Assembly: GCA_025359135.1 (NCBI GenBank)
Contig: JANYHJ010000155.1
Coordinates: forward strand, 1-56,706
DNA from: Gemmatimonadota bacterium
GTDB taxonomy: Bacteria > Gemmatimonadota > Gemmatimonadetes > Gemmatimonadales > Gemmatimonadaceae
Direction: 5' to 3'
DNA length: 56,706 nt
Shown here: positions 1 through 7,340 of the stretch, piece after piece
Layout of the letters: each line of letters starts with the position of its first letter
How positions within the stretch are numbered: the first letter of the stretch is position 1
Notes under the pieces: model-generated
Databases searched by the model: none
What the model was told of the DNA's origin: nothing
Seen by the model: only the letters and a program-made list of their open reading frames with translations
Translations under genes and position numbers: made by a program

Positions 1-629
1 CCGGGCAGGATCGTTGGTGCGTACTCGACGACCGTCACCTTCGCCCCCAGCCGGCGCCAGACCGACCCCAGCTCGAGTCCGATGACGCCGCCGCCGATCA
101 CGATCAGGTGCTTCGGCACCTCGTGGATCTTGAGCGCGCCGACGTTGGAGAGCACCCGGTCCTCGTCGAACGGGAGGAAGGGGAGCGGCACCGAGACCGA
201 TCCGGTGGCGATGATGACGTTCCGGGCGAGGTACCGCGTGACCGTGCCGTCCCCGGCCATGACTTCGACGACGTTGCCCGGCTTCAGCGAGCCGAATCCC
301 CGGGCCCACGTGATCTTGTTCTTCTTGAAGAGGAACTCGACGCCCTTCGAGTTCTTGGTGCTGACATCGCGCGAGCGCTTCATGGCGATGCCGAAGTCGG
401 TCTTGACCTCGCCGGTGATGACGCCGAACTCGGCCGCGTGCCTGACCTTGGTGGCCATGCTCGCGGCCTCGAGGAGCGCCTTGGCCGGGATGCAGCCCCA
501 GAGCACGCAGGTGCCGCCCAGTCCTTCGCGTTCGACGACGCCGACGGTGAGGCCGAGCTGGGCGCAGCGGATCGCGCCGACATAGCCAGCGGGGCCGCCG
601 CCAAGGAAGATCACATCGTACTGGGCCAT
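1..629 (-). CDS. lpdA: Dihydrolipoyl dehydrogenase (E3), C-terminus cut by window edge
   Basis: FAD-dependent disulfide reductase that reoxidises the lipoyl arms of 2-oxoacid dehydrogenase complexes. The visible 209 residues start at an ATG (629) and open with an FAD-binding GGGPAGY motif, followed by the redox-active disulfide motif GGTCVLWGCIPAK, in which the two cysteines are separated by four residues as in all E3 enzymes. A second glycine motif (GGGVIGLELG) begins the NAD-binding domain; the rest lies outside the window. It is the last visible gene of the lipA-pdhABC-lpdA operon, 35 bp after pdhC, so it most likely serves the pyruvate complex (and possibly GcvH encoded about 23 kb away). 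Not one of the supplied long frames, but clear by direct translation. Confidence 0.95.
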   Translation of the reverse strand, partial: MAQYDVIFLGGGPAGYVGAIRCAQLGLTVGVVEREGLGGTCVLWGCIPAKALLEAASMATKVRHAAEFGVITGEVKTDFGIAMKRSRDVSTKNSKGVEFLFKKNKITWARGFGSLKPGNVVEVMAGDGTVTRYLARNVIIATGSVSVPLPFLPFDEDRVLSNVGALKIHEVPKHLIVIGGGVIGLELGSVWRRLGAKVTVVEYAPTILP

Positions 630-664
630 CGGAAGTTCCGTGTGAAAGTGTGCGAAGGTGCCGT

Positions 665-1978
665 CTAGTAGACGAGCATCAGCGGGTTCTCGATCATGCG
701 GCGCAGCGTCTGCATGAACTTGGCGCCCACGGCGCCGTCGATGGCGCGGTGGTCGCAGCTCATGGTCACGCGGAGCACCGTGCACGTGCCGACCGCCCCA
801 TCCTGGATGATCACCTGCTCGCTCGCGGTACCGATGGCGAGGATGCTGCACTCGGGCGGGTTGATGATCGCCGTGAACTGGTCGATGCCGAACATGCCGA
901 GGTTGGAGACGGAGAAGGTCGAGCCCGTGTACTCCTCGGGCTTGAGCTTCCGCTCGCGCGCCTTCTTCGCGAGTTCCTTGGCTTCGCGCGAGAGGTCCTT
1001 CATGCGCTTCAAGTGTGCGTCGAAGATCACCGGCACGATGAGGCCGTCATCGGTGGCGACGGCCATGCCCAGGTGCACGCGGTCGTGCTGGCGGATCCGG
1101 TCGCCCAACCAGTGGCTGTTGACTTCGGGGTGCTGTGCGAGTGCGGTGGCCACCGCCTTCAGGATCACGTCATTGACCGACACCTTGAAGTCGTCACCCA
1201 ACTCCGCCATCGCGCGGCGCAGTTCCATGACCTTCGAGAGGTCGTACCCGGCCGTGAGGTAGAAGGTCGGAATCGGACCGATGGATTCCGCGAGGCGCTT
1301 CGCGATCGTCTTGCGAATCTGCGTGAGCGGGATGTCGCGGTAATTGTCGCCCGGAGCGGAGCGAAGGGCCTGCTTCTCCACGGAGGAGACAAGCGGGTCC
1401 TTCGCTTCGCTCAGGACGACGCCGGACATCGCCGCTTCGATGTCGCGCTTGATGATGCGGCCGCCGGGACCCGAACCCGCGATGGTGCGGATGTCGAGTC
1501 CCGCATCGCCAGCGAGACGGCGTGCGAGTGGCGACGCGCGATTGAATCCGCCCGTGTCGCCCTGAGCGGAGCGCAGGGCCTGCTTGTCGCCGGGTGCAAC
1601 CGGGGCGGCTGCGGGCGGAACAAGCGGGTCCTTCGCTGCGCTCAGGACGACATCGGGCTTCGCGGTCGGTGCAGGGACGGCCGTCGTCGGAGCGGCAAGC
1701 AGGTCCTTCGCTGCGCTCAGGACGACAGAAATGTCCTCACCCGCCGCGCCAATGACGCCGAGCAGCGTGCCGACGGGCGCCGCGGTGCCCTCGGGCACGA
1801 GCAGCTTGAGCAGCACACCGTCGGCGCGCGCAACCAGCTCCATGATCGCCTTGTCGGTCTCGACCTCGGCGAGCACGTCGCCGGTCTTCACGGCGTCGCC
1901 TTCCTTGCGGCTCCACGTCACGAGGCGCCCCTCTTCCATCGTTGGGGAGAGCGCCTCCATCGTCACTTTCGTCGCCAT
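665..1978 (-). CDS. pdhC: Pyruvate dehydrogenase E2, dihydrolipoamide acetyltransferase
   Basis: Core subunit of the pyruvate dehydrogenase complex, transferring acetyl groups from lipoamide to CoA. 437 residues from ATG 1978: an N-terminal lipoyl domain (residues 1-80, lipoyl lysine K43 in ETDKAIM), a peripheral-subunit-binding domain (about 148-184) and a C-terminal catalytic domain (about 215-437) with the CDHRAIDG active-site motif. The frame extends further upstream but that part overlaps pdhB and lacks homology. Odd feature: both interdomain linkers are encoded by copies of a genome-dispersed palindromic repeat, giving peptide copies such as VVLSAAKDPLV and KQALRSAQGD in place of the usual Ala/Pro-rich linker. 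The gene lies 37 bp after pdhB and 35 bp before lpdA. Confidence 0.96.
   Translation of the reverse strand: MATKVTMEALSPTMEEGRLVTWSRKEGDAVKTGDVLAEVETDKAIMELVARADGVLLKLLVPEGTAAPVGTLLGVIGAAGEDISVVLSAAKDLLAAPTTAVPAPTAKPDVVLSAAKDPLVPPAAAPVAPGDKQALRSAQGDTGGFNRASPLARRLAGDAGLDIRTIAGSGPGGRIIKRDIEAAMSGVVLSEAKDPLVSSVEKQALRSAPGDNYRDIPLTQIRKTIAKRLAESIGPIPTFYLTAGYDLSKVMELRRAMAELGDDFKVSVNDVILKAVATALAQHPEVNSHWLGDRIRQHDRVHLGMAVATDDGLIVPVIFDAHLKRMKDLSREAKELAKKARERKLKPEEYTGSTFSVSNLGMFGIDQFTAIINPPECSILAIGTASEQVIIQDGAVGTCTVLRVTMSCDHRAIDGAVGAKFMQTLRRMIENPLMLVY
1346..1420. repeat. Palindromic repeat, copy A, in frame inside pdhC
   Basis: The left arm (from 1346, GTCGCCCGGAGCGGAGCGAA) and the right arm (ending GCTTCGCTCAGGACGAC at 1420) are imperfect inverted repeats of the same unit found at 41867-41944 and 52100-52173. 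Here it encodes the linker between the subunit-binding and catalytic domains of PdhC. Confidence 0.8.
1556..1651. repeat. Palindromic repeat, copy B, in frame inside pdhC
   Basis: Left arm GTCGCCCTGAGCGGAGCGCA (from 1556) and right arm GGTCCTTCGCTGCGCTCAGG (to the ACGAC at 1651) form an inverted repeat with a GC-rich spacer. It encodes part of the linker between the lipoyl and subunit-binding domains of PdhC. Confidence 0.8.
1695..1726. repeat. Half copy of the palindromic repeat inside pdhC
   Basis: A single arm (AGGTCCTTCGCTGCGCTCAG followed by GACGAC) nearly identical to the right arm of copy B and in the same orientation, without a clear partner arm. Encodes VVLSAAKDLL right after the lipoyl domain. 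Confidence 0.75.
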
Positions 1979-2015
1979 GTGCAGTCCCTGGTGTCGGTCA
2001 GCCGCGCAAGGCGGA

Positions 2016-2999
2016 TCAGTCGAGGTAGCAGACGGCGCGCAGCGCGGAGACCGTCTTGGCGAGGTCGGGCTTGGCCGCCTTCTCGAGCGACTTGGTGTAC
2101 GGCATGGGCGTGTCGGCTTGGTGCACGCGGACGATCGGTGCATCGAGGCTGTCGAAGCACTCCCGCTGGATGTAGTCCACGACCTGCGCGCCCATGCCGC
2201 AGACTTCCCATCCTTCCTCGAGCACGACGGCGCGATTGGTCTTCATGACCGTGGCCACGATGGCGGGCACGTCCATCGGACGGAGCGTGCGCAAGTCGAG
2301 CACCTCGACCTGCACGCCGTCCTTGGCGAGCACTTCGGCGGCCTGGAGCGCGATGTTCACCATCTTGCCGTAGGTGATGATCGAGGCGTCGGTGCCGGCG
2401 CGCTTGACCTCCGCCTTGCCCAGCGGAATGACGAAGTCGCTCGAGTCCGGCACTTCGCCCTTCACGTTGTAGAGCATCTCGCCCTCGAGCACCATCACCG
2501 GGTTGTCGTCGCGGATAGCGGCCTTGAGCAGGCCCTTGGCATCGGCTGGCGTGCCCGGCGCGACGACCTTGAGGCCTGGGATGTGCGCGAGCCAGGACTC
2601 CCATGCCTGCGAGTGCTGGGCGCCGAGCTGGAGGGCGGCGCCGTTGGGACCGCGGAAGACGATCGGCATGTTGTACTGCCCGCCGGACATGTAGAGCATC
2701 TTGGCGGCGGCGTTGACGATCTGGTCGAGCGCGAGCAGCGCGAAGTTCCAGGTCATGAACTCGATGATCGGGCGGAGCCCGACCATGGCGGCGCCGACGC
2801 CGACGCCGGCGAAGCCGAGCTCGGTGATGGGTGTGTCGACGATGCGCATCTCGCCGAATTCCTGCAGGAGTCCCTTGGACACCTTGTATGCGCCCTGGTA
2901 GACGGCGACTTCTTCGCCCATGAGGAAGACGCGATCATCGCGCCGCAGCTCCTCGCGGAGTGCGGCGTTGAGGGCGTCGCGATAGGTCATGATGGCCAT
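2016..2999 (-). CDS. pdhB: Pyruvate dehydrogenase E1 component, beta subunit
   Basis: Beta subunit of the heterotetrameric (alpha2beta2) thiamine-diphosphate decarboxylase of the pyruvate complex. 327 residues, the usual length. The N-terminus (TYRDALNAALREELRRD) and the GEEVAVYQGAYKVSKGL segment are typical of E1-beta; the C-terminal transketolase-like domain ends with the EEGWEVCGMGAQV stretch. The start ATG at 2999 lies 9 bp after the pdhA stop, and pdhC follows after 37 bp, so the three subunits are almost certainly co-translated. A branched-chain 2-oxoacid E1-beta is the main alternative; the high similarity of the partner alpha subunit to pyruvate E1-alpha favours pyruvate. Confidence 0.96.
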   Translation of the reverse strand: MAIMTYRDALNAALREELRRDDRVFLMGEEVAVYQGAYKVSKGLLQEFGEMRIVDTPITELGFAGVGVGAAMVGLRPIIEFMTWNFALLALDQIVNAAAKMLYMSGGQYNMPIVFRGPNGAALQLGAQHSQAWESWLAHIPGLKVVAPGTPADAKGLLKAAIRDDNPVMVLEGEMLYNVKGEVPDSSDFVIPLGKAEVKRAGTDASIITYGKMVNIALQAAEVLAKDGVQVEVLDLRTLRPMDVPAIVATVMKTNRAVVLEEGWEVCGMGAQVVDYIQRECFDSLDAPIVRVHQADTPMPYTKSLEKAAKPDLAKTVSALRAVCYLD

Positions 3000-3008
3000 G
3001 GCGCCCTC

Positions 3009-4031
3009 CTACCGTGCCGCGGCGTCGGCCGCGTCGGAGGTGGTGTCCACGAGCACGTCCTCGTAGAGCGCCTCGAGGGGGAGCTCGGGGCTCGCGTCGG
3101 CGAAGTCCCAGGCGTCCTGCACGAGCGCCTTGAGCTCGGCGTCGAGCGCGGCCATCTCGTCTTCGCTGATCTCGCCGGCGTCCTGCATGCGCTGACGCAG
3201 CAGCATGATCGGATCGCGCTTGAGGTACTGGTCGAGCTCGGCCTTCGTGCGATAGGTGCCCGAAACTGCATCGGACATCGAGTGCCCCATGAAGCGGTAC
3301 GTGCGGACCTCGAGCAGCGTCGGCGTGCCCTGCGTGCGCGCGCGTTCGACGGCACGGCCGACGACGTCGCGCACGGCGAAGACATCCTGTCCGTCGACGA
3401 CGTCGCGGGCCATGTCGTAGCTGCCGGCGCGTTCGTAGATGTCGTGGATGGAGGAGGCGCGCTCGATCGCGGTGCCCATGCCGTAGCGGTTGTTCTCGAT
3501 GATGTAGATGACGGGCAGCTTCCAGAGTGCGGCCATGTTGGCGGCTTCATGGAAGGCGCCGTTGTTGATCGCGGCCTCGCCGAAGAAGCAGACGATGCAC
3601 TGGTCGCCGCCGCGGTACTTGATGGCGAAGCCGACGCCGGTCGCGATCGGGATGTGCCCGCCGACGATGCCGTGCCCGCCGAGGAAGTTGTGCGCCTTGT
3701 CGAAGAGGTGCATCGAGCCGCCCTTGCCGCGGGCGCAGCCATCGGAGCGCCCGAAGAGTTCGGCCATGATCGAGCGCGCCGACAGGCCGCGCGCGAGCGC
3801 CTGCCCGTGGTCGCGGTACGTGGTGATCACGTAGTCGTCGGGACGGAGCATCGAGAGCGTGCCCGTGCTGACCGCTTCCTGCCCGATGTACAAGTGGCAG
3901 AAGCCGCCGATCTTGCCGAGTGCGTAGGCCTCGGCGCAGCGCTCCTCGAAGCGGCGCTGCAGCAGCATGGAGCGGAGGAGCTCGCGGTTGAGCGCGACCG
4001 AGGCCGGATCGGCCTTCTTCTTGGCCATCAC
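3009..4031 (-). CDS. pdhA: Pyruvate dehydrogenase E1 component, alpha subunit
   Basis: Thiamine-diphosphate-binding subunit that decarboxylates pyruvate. 340 residues; the sequence follows pyruvate-type E1-alpha throughout (TYRDHGQALARG, GGHGIVGGHIPIATGVG, ENNRYGMGT, RFMGHSMSD with the phosphorylation-loop-like region). The thiamine-diphosphate motif, normally GDG followed by N about 27 residues on, reads GEAAINNG at residues 151-158: the metal-binding Asp is Glu152 and the second Gly is Ala153. Everything else is intact, so the enzyme is probably active, but the substitution is worth noting. The start ATG overlaps the lipA stop by 4 bp (ATGA), so translation is coupled; a second Met is the next codon. 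Confidence 0.96.
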   Translation of the reverse strand: MMAKKKADPASVALNRELLRSMLLQRRFEERCAEAYALGKIGGFCHLYIGQEAVSTGTLSMLRPDDYVITTYRDHGQALARGLSARSIMAELFGRSDGCARGKGGSMHLFDKAHNFLGGHGIVGGHIPIATGVGFAIKYRGGDQCIVCFFGEAAINNGAFHEAANMAALWKLPVIYIIENNRYGMGTAIERASSIHDIYERAGSYDMARDVVDGQDVFAVRDVVGRAVERARTQGTPTLLEVRTYRFMGHSMSDAVSGTYRTKAELDQYLKRDPIMLLRQRMQDAGEISEDEMAALDAELKALVQDAWDFADASPELPLEALYEDVLVDTTSDAADAAAR

Positions 4032-4942
4032 GTGGACACTCCCGCGGCCTGCACCTGCTCCCAGGCGTGGTACGACGAGCGCACGAGCGGTCCCGACTCG
4101 ACGTGCCGGAAGCCCATCGCGCTGCCTTCGGTTCGGAACATGGCGAATTCGTCGGGCGTCACGTAGCGGTCCAGCGCGATGTGGTCATCGGAGGGGCGGA
4201 GGTACTGGCCGAGCGTGAGGATGTCGACGTCGACGGTGCGCAGTTCGCGCATCGTGGCGAGCACTTCCTCGTTGGTCTCGCCCATGCCGAGGATGATGCC
4301 GGTCTTGGTGGGGATGTCGGCGGCGATGCGCTTGGCGGTACGGAAGATCTCGAGGACGCGCTCGTAGCGGCCGCCCGGCCGCGCCTTCTTGTAGAGGCGC
4401 GGCACGGTCTCGGTGTTGTGGTTGTAGATGTCGGGGCGCGCCTCGAGCACGGTGCGGATCGAGTCGACGTTGCCCTGGAAATCGGGGACGAGCACCTCGA
4501 CCGACGTCTCGGGATTGCCCTTCTTGATCTCGCGGATGGTCTCGGCGAAGGCCCAGGCGCCGAAGTCCGGGAGGTCGTCGCGATCGACCGACGTGAGCAC
4601 GACGTGGCGGAGCTGCATGCGCGTGGCGGCTTCGGCGACGCGCGACGGCTCGGCCGGGTCGTACTTGGGCGGGCGGCCGTGGGCGACGGCGCAGTAGGCG
4701 CAATTCCGGGTGCAGACGTCGCCCAGGATCATGAAGGTGGCGGTGCCGTGCTCCCAGCATTCGCCGACGTTGGGGCAGCGCGCTTCTTCGCAGACGGTGT
4801 TGAGGTCGAGCTCCCGCATCATCTGCTTGAGATGCAGGTAGTTCGGCCCACCGGGCGCGCGCACCTTGAGCCACGAGGGCTTGCGCTCGGGGAGGGGCTC
4901 GGCGCGGTGCCGGCCCATGATCTGGTAGAGAATCTCGGCCAT
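4028..4942 (-). CDS. lipA: Lipoyl synthase
   Basis: Radical-SAM enzyme that inserts two sulfurs into protein-bound octanoyl chains, making lipoyl groups on PdhC and GcvH. 304 residues, the usual length. Both iron-sulfur clusters are visible: the auxiliary cluster motif C51-x4-C56-x5-C62 and the radical-SAM motif C77-x3-C81-x2-C84. The C-terminal VRSSYHAW contains the RSSY serine that ligates the auxiliary cluster. It is the first gene of the lipA-pdhABC-lpdA operon, so the cofactor-making enzyme is produced together with its main client. A possible promoter overlaps the AT-rich palindrome about 50 bp upstream. Confidence 0.97.
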   Translation of the reverse strand: MAEILYQIMGRHRAEPLPERKPSWLKVRAPGGPNYLHLKQMMRELDLNTVCEEARCPNVGECWEHGTATFMILGDVCTRNCAYCAVAHGRPPKYDPAEPSRVAEAATRMQLRHVVLTSVDRDDLPDFGAWAFAETIREIKKGNPETSVEVLVPDFQGNVDSIRTVLEARPDIYNHNTETVPRLYKKARPGGRYERVLEIFRTAKRIAADIPTKTGIILGMGETNEEVLATMRELRTVDVDILTLGQYLRPSDDHIALDRYVTPDEFAMFRTEGSAMGFRHVESGPLVRSSYHAWEQVQAAGVST

Positions 4943-4988
4943 AGGGGTCTGCAGAAGATATCGGCAGCGCGCCGAGGAAAATCCGGCG

Positions 4989-5020
4989 AGTAACCTTCTA
5001 AACTAGTTTAGAAGGTTACT
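4989..5020. promoter_or_regulatory. Perfect 32-bp AT-rich palindrome at the thiO/lipA junction (candidate operator)
   Basis: Two perfectly complementary 16-nt arms meet at CTAG (left arm begins AGTAACCTTCTAAACT). It is strikingly AT-rich in very GC-rich DNA. It overlaps the thiO stop codon (5016-5018). On the minus strand TTGAGT (5023-5018), 17 bp and TAGAAG (5000-4995) could be a sigma-70-type promoter for lipA embedded in the palindrome, which would make it a repressor site. As RNA it would also fold into a hairpin, but no U-tract follows, so a terminator is less likely. Confidence 0.55.
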
Positions 5021-6092
5021 CAAATCGGTCGGGGCGGAATGGCGAGAAATCGAACGCTGGCCGCTCGTCCGACGCCCAGCTCGCCACGGCCGCGGCCGTC
5101 ATCGGGGTCAGCAGGATCCCGTTCCGCGAGTGCCCCGTCGCATGGATGATCGCGGGCCACCGCGGGTCGGGGCCCAGGATGGGCAGGCCGTCCGGCGAGA
5201 CCGGCCGGAGCCCCGCCCAGTGCGCGTCCGGCTCCACGTTGGCCAGCTGTGGGAGAAATGCCGCCACTGCCGCGTGCAGGTCCTGTCGCGCTCTCGCCGT
5301 GGTGGACGGGTCGAAGCCCACCCGCTCCATCGTGGCCCCCACGATCGTGCGTCCACCCGGCCGCGCGACCACGTACGCGCCATTCCCATAGATGCAGTGA
5401 CGGGTGGCTGCCACCGGAAAGCCGAGCATTTCGCCGCGGACCGGTTCGACCGGGAGCGGGCGCGGCAGGCCGGTGAGCTTGGGCGCCCACGCGCCGGCTG
5501 CCACCACCGCGAACCGCACGAGGTGCATGCTGCCGTCGCGTCCGAGCACGCGCACGTGCTGTCCGTCGCGCTCGACGCCGACCGCGGCTCCGACGCGCCC
5601 AACGCGCGGTTCAGCCGCGAGCGCGAAATCCAGTGCGGCAATGAGCGCGACGTTGTCGACGGCGCCGTCGAGTTCGTGAAGGACTCCACCGTCCGGCGCG
5701 CGCAGGCCGGGTTCGAGCGCAGACAGTTCGGCGGAGCTCCGCCAGCGCGGTCGGCCATGGGCCGGATGCCGCTGGCGCCCGGCCTCGTCGGGGTCGTGCG
5801 CGAGTGCGAGGATGCCGTCGCGCGAGAGGTGGACGCTCACGGGACTCAACGCCGCGAGCTCGGCGACGTAGCTTGGCCAGAGGTCGCGACCGGCGATGAG
5901 CAGTTTTTCGGAGGGGCTCCCGTCCCCTTCCATCGCCGGGGCGAGCATGCCGGCTCCGGCGGGGGACGACTCACCGGGTTCGCGCGTGTCGAAGAGCGTC
6001 ACCGTGCGGCCGCGCCGGGCGCAGGCGAGTGCGGCGGAGCGGCCGATGAGCCCTGCGCCGAGGATGGCGACATCGGATGTGCGGGCGGTCAC
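5016..6092 (-). CDS. thiO: Glycine oxidase ThiO-type FAD enzyme
   Basis: FAD-dependent amine oxidase of the D-amino-acid-oxidase family; ThiO converts glycine to iminoglycine for the thiazole ring of thiamine. 358 residues from GTG 6092. The N-terminal dinucleotide-binding motif GAGLIGRSAALACARRG and the C-terminal GHSRNGILLTPMTA, which matches the ThiO-type GHxRNGILLxP signature, support the call over generic D-amino-acid or sarcosine oxidases. No other thiamine gene is adjacent; the neighbour downstream is the thiamine-diphosphate-dependent PDH operon, so the link is functional rather than a thi operon. The stop codon lies inside the AT-rich palindrome. Confidence 0.85.
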   Translation of the reverse strand: MTARTSDVAILGAGLIGRSAALACARRGRTVTLFDTREPGESSPAGAGMLAPAMEGDGSPSEKLLIAGRDLWPSYVAELAALSPVSVHLSRDGILALAHDPDEAGRQRHPAHGRPRWRSSAELSALEPGLRAPDGGVLHELDGAVDNVALIAALDFALAAEPRVGRVGAAVGVERDGQHVRVLGRDGSMHLVRFAVVAAGAWAPKLTGLPRPLPVEPVRGEMLGFPVAATRHCIYGNGAYVVARPGGRTIVGATMERVGFDPSTTARARQDLHAAVAAFLPQLANVEPDAHWAGLRPVSPDGLPILGPDPRWPAIIHATGHSRNGILLTPMTAAAVASWASDERPAFDFSPFRPDRFE

Positions 6093-6158
6093 GGGTTCGA
6101 AACTCCGGCGGACCGACCTGCGTAGGAACCAGCGTCACCGTACCAGCGAGGCTTTGCA

Positions 6159-6386
6159 ATGATGCGCACCATCTTCACCATCGGCCTGTTCGCCCTGCTC
6201 GGGCTGTTCGCGCTCAAGATCGTCTTCGGCATCATGGCCGGGCTCTTCGGCGTGTTCTTCTTGCTGCTGGGCGTCGCGATCAAGATCGCGATCATCGGCG
6301 GCGCAGTGTACCTCGTGATACGGATCGTGAGTCCGTCCACGGCGAAGCAGCTGCGCAACAAGTTTTCCGGCAGCACCGTCGTGTAA
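6159..6386 (+). CDS. Small hydrophobic membrane protein, unknown function
   Basis: 75 residues, with two hydrophobic stretches covering nearly all of residues 3-58 and a short basic tail (TAKQLRNKF). Probably an inner-membrane protein with two closely spaced helices. GCGAGG at 6146-6151, 7 nt before the first of two consecutive ATGs, is a reasonable ribosome-binding site and fixes the start. It stands alone between thiO (divergent) and a strong terminator. No family recognised. Confidence 0.7.
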   Translation: MMRTIFTIGLFALLGLFALKIVFGIMAGLFGVFFLLLGVAIKIAIIGGAVYLVIRIVSPSTAKQLRNKFSGSTVV

Positions 6387-6413
6387 GGTCGCCTGCGGGC
6401 ACCGGATTGTGTC

Positions 6414-6446
6414 ACGGGGGGCCGGCTCATTGAGTCGGCCCCCCGT
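6414..6446. terminator. Bidirectional transcription terminator
   Basis: A 16-nt inverted repeat starting ACGGGGGGCCGGCTCA with one G-T mismatch and almost no loop, between the convergent ends of the small membrane protein gene and the glycosyltransferase gene. The U-tract is short (TTGT). Confidence 0.75.
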
Positions 6447-6478
6447 TGTCGTCCGGCGCGGCCCGCAGGAGGATGGGG

Positions 6479-7318
6479 CTAACTCGGGCGCACGCGGCCG
6501 GCGGCGACACGAAGTTCGGCGCGCTTCCCCCACGCCCAGCGGCCAAGCCTGACGCCATCGCGCCAGGCGTCGCGCCGGGTGTCGCGCGGACGGAGGTCGT
6601 AGCGCGGGGTGACGCTGACGGTCTCGATGCGGCGCGTGTGGGCGACCGTTGCCGCGAGAAGCTCGAGATTGGCGGCCCACGCGTCGCCGGTGACGAGCGG
6701 CTTCTCGCCGGCGGCCTTGACCATGTCCTTGACGACGGCGACGCGCATGAGGCGCATGGTGGCGAAGGGGTCGCGGACGCCGGCGAACTGCACGACGGGA
6801 CGGAGCAGCCACGGCGCCGCCTTGCGGAGTCGGCGCACGGCCTGGGGCGCGCTGGCGACGTCCTCGCGTTCCGCGAGCACGACGTCGGCGCCGCCCTCGA
6901 ACCGTTTGGCCAGCTCGGGAATGTGCAGCGGCTGGTCGGTAAGGTCGCCCTCGAGGAGCACGAGGGCGTCGCGACGGGCATAGCGCGCGGTGCGCGCGAC
7001 GTGGCGGCAGAGCGCGTCGATGGCGTGGGCGTAGCCGCGCGGCGCGCTCTCGCCGATGACGGTCAGGGGGAGGACCTCGGCGTACGGTGCGAGCACCTCG
7101 CGCGTCGCGTCGGTGGAGCCGTCGTCATACACCACCACCTGGAAGTCACGCGCGTATTCCCGGAACACCTTGCGGATGCTCCAGAGGAGGATGCCGATCG
7201 TCGGCGCCTCGTCGCGGACGGGAATGCAGAGGTGGAGCACGCGGGGTGGTGTGGGCGGTAGACGGCCGACTGTCGATTCGCGCTGAACGGCGGAAGCTAA
7301 CGATTGCGGTGGGCGCAT
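6479..7318 (-). CDS. Family 2 glycosyltransferase
   Basis: GT-A fold glycosyltransferase resembling dolichol-phosphate-mannose synthase/undecaprenyl sugar transferases. The N-terminal VLHLCIPVRDEAPTIG, the VVYDDGSTD nucleotide-binding motif and the LLEGDLTDQP stretch in the DxD position are visible. No C-terminal membrane helices are seen, so it is probably a soluble or peripheral enzyme. The start is uncertain: ATG 7318 overlaps the divergent peptidase frame, while GTG 7240 would start right at the conserved core and leave about 100 bp for promoters. Substrate unknown. Confidence 0.8.
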   Translation of the reverse strand: MRPPQSLASAVQRESTVGRLPPTPPRVLHLCIPVRDEAPTIGILLWSIRKVFREYARDFQVVVYDDGSTDATREVLAPYAEVLPLTVIGESAPRGYAHAIDALCRHVARTARYARRDALVLLEGDLTDQPLHIPELAKRFEGGADVVLAEREDVASAPQAVRRLRKAAPWLLRPVVQFAGVRDPFATMRLMRVAVVKDMVKAAGEKPLVTGDAWAANLELLAATVAHTRRIETVSVTPRYDLRPRDTRRDAWRDGVRLGRWAWGKRAELRVAAGRVRPS

Positions 7319-7340
7319 GTGTGGGGATAGCATGGGCGCC

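Noticed and set aside
1346-1726. CRISPR-like repeated units in pdhC
   Set aside because: The units are palindromic, spaced irregularly, inside a coding gene, and lack uniform spacers; they belong to the dispersed palindromic repeat family.
1584-4166. An 860-codon open frame on the plus strand through the PDH operon
   Set aside because: It is antisense to pdhC, pdhB and pdhA, whose minus-strand frames carry clear homology and motifs. Long antisense frames are expected in DNA with such high GC at third positions.
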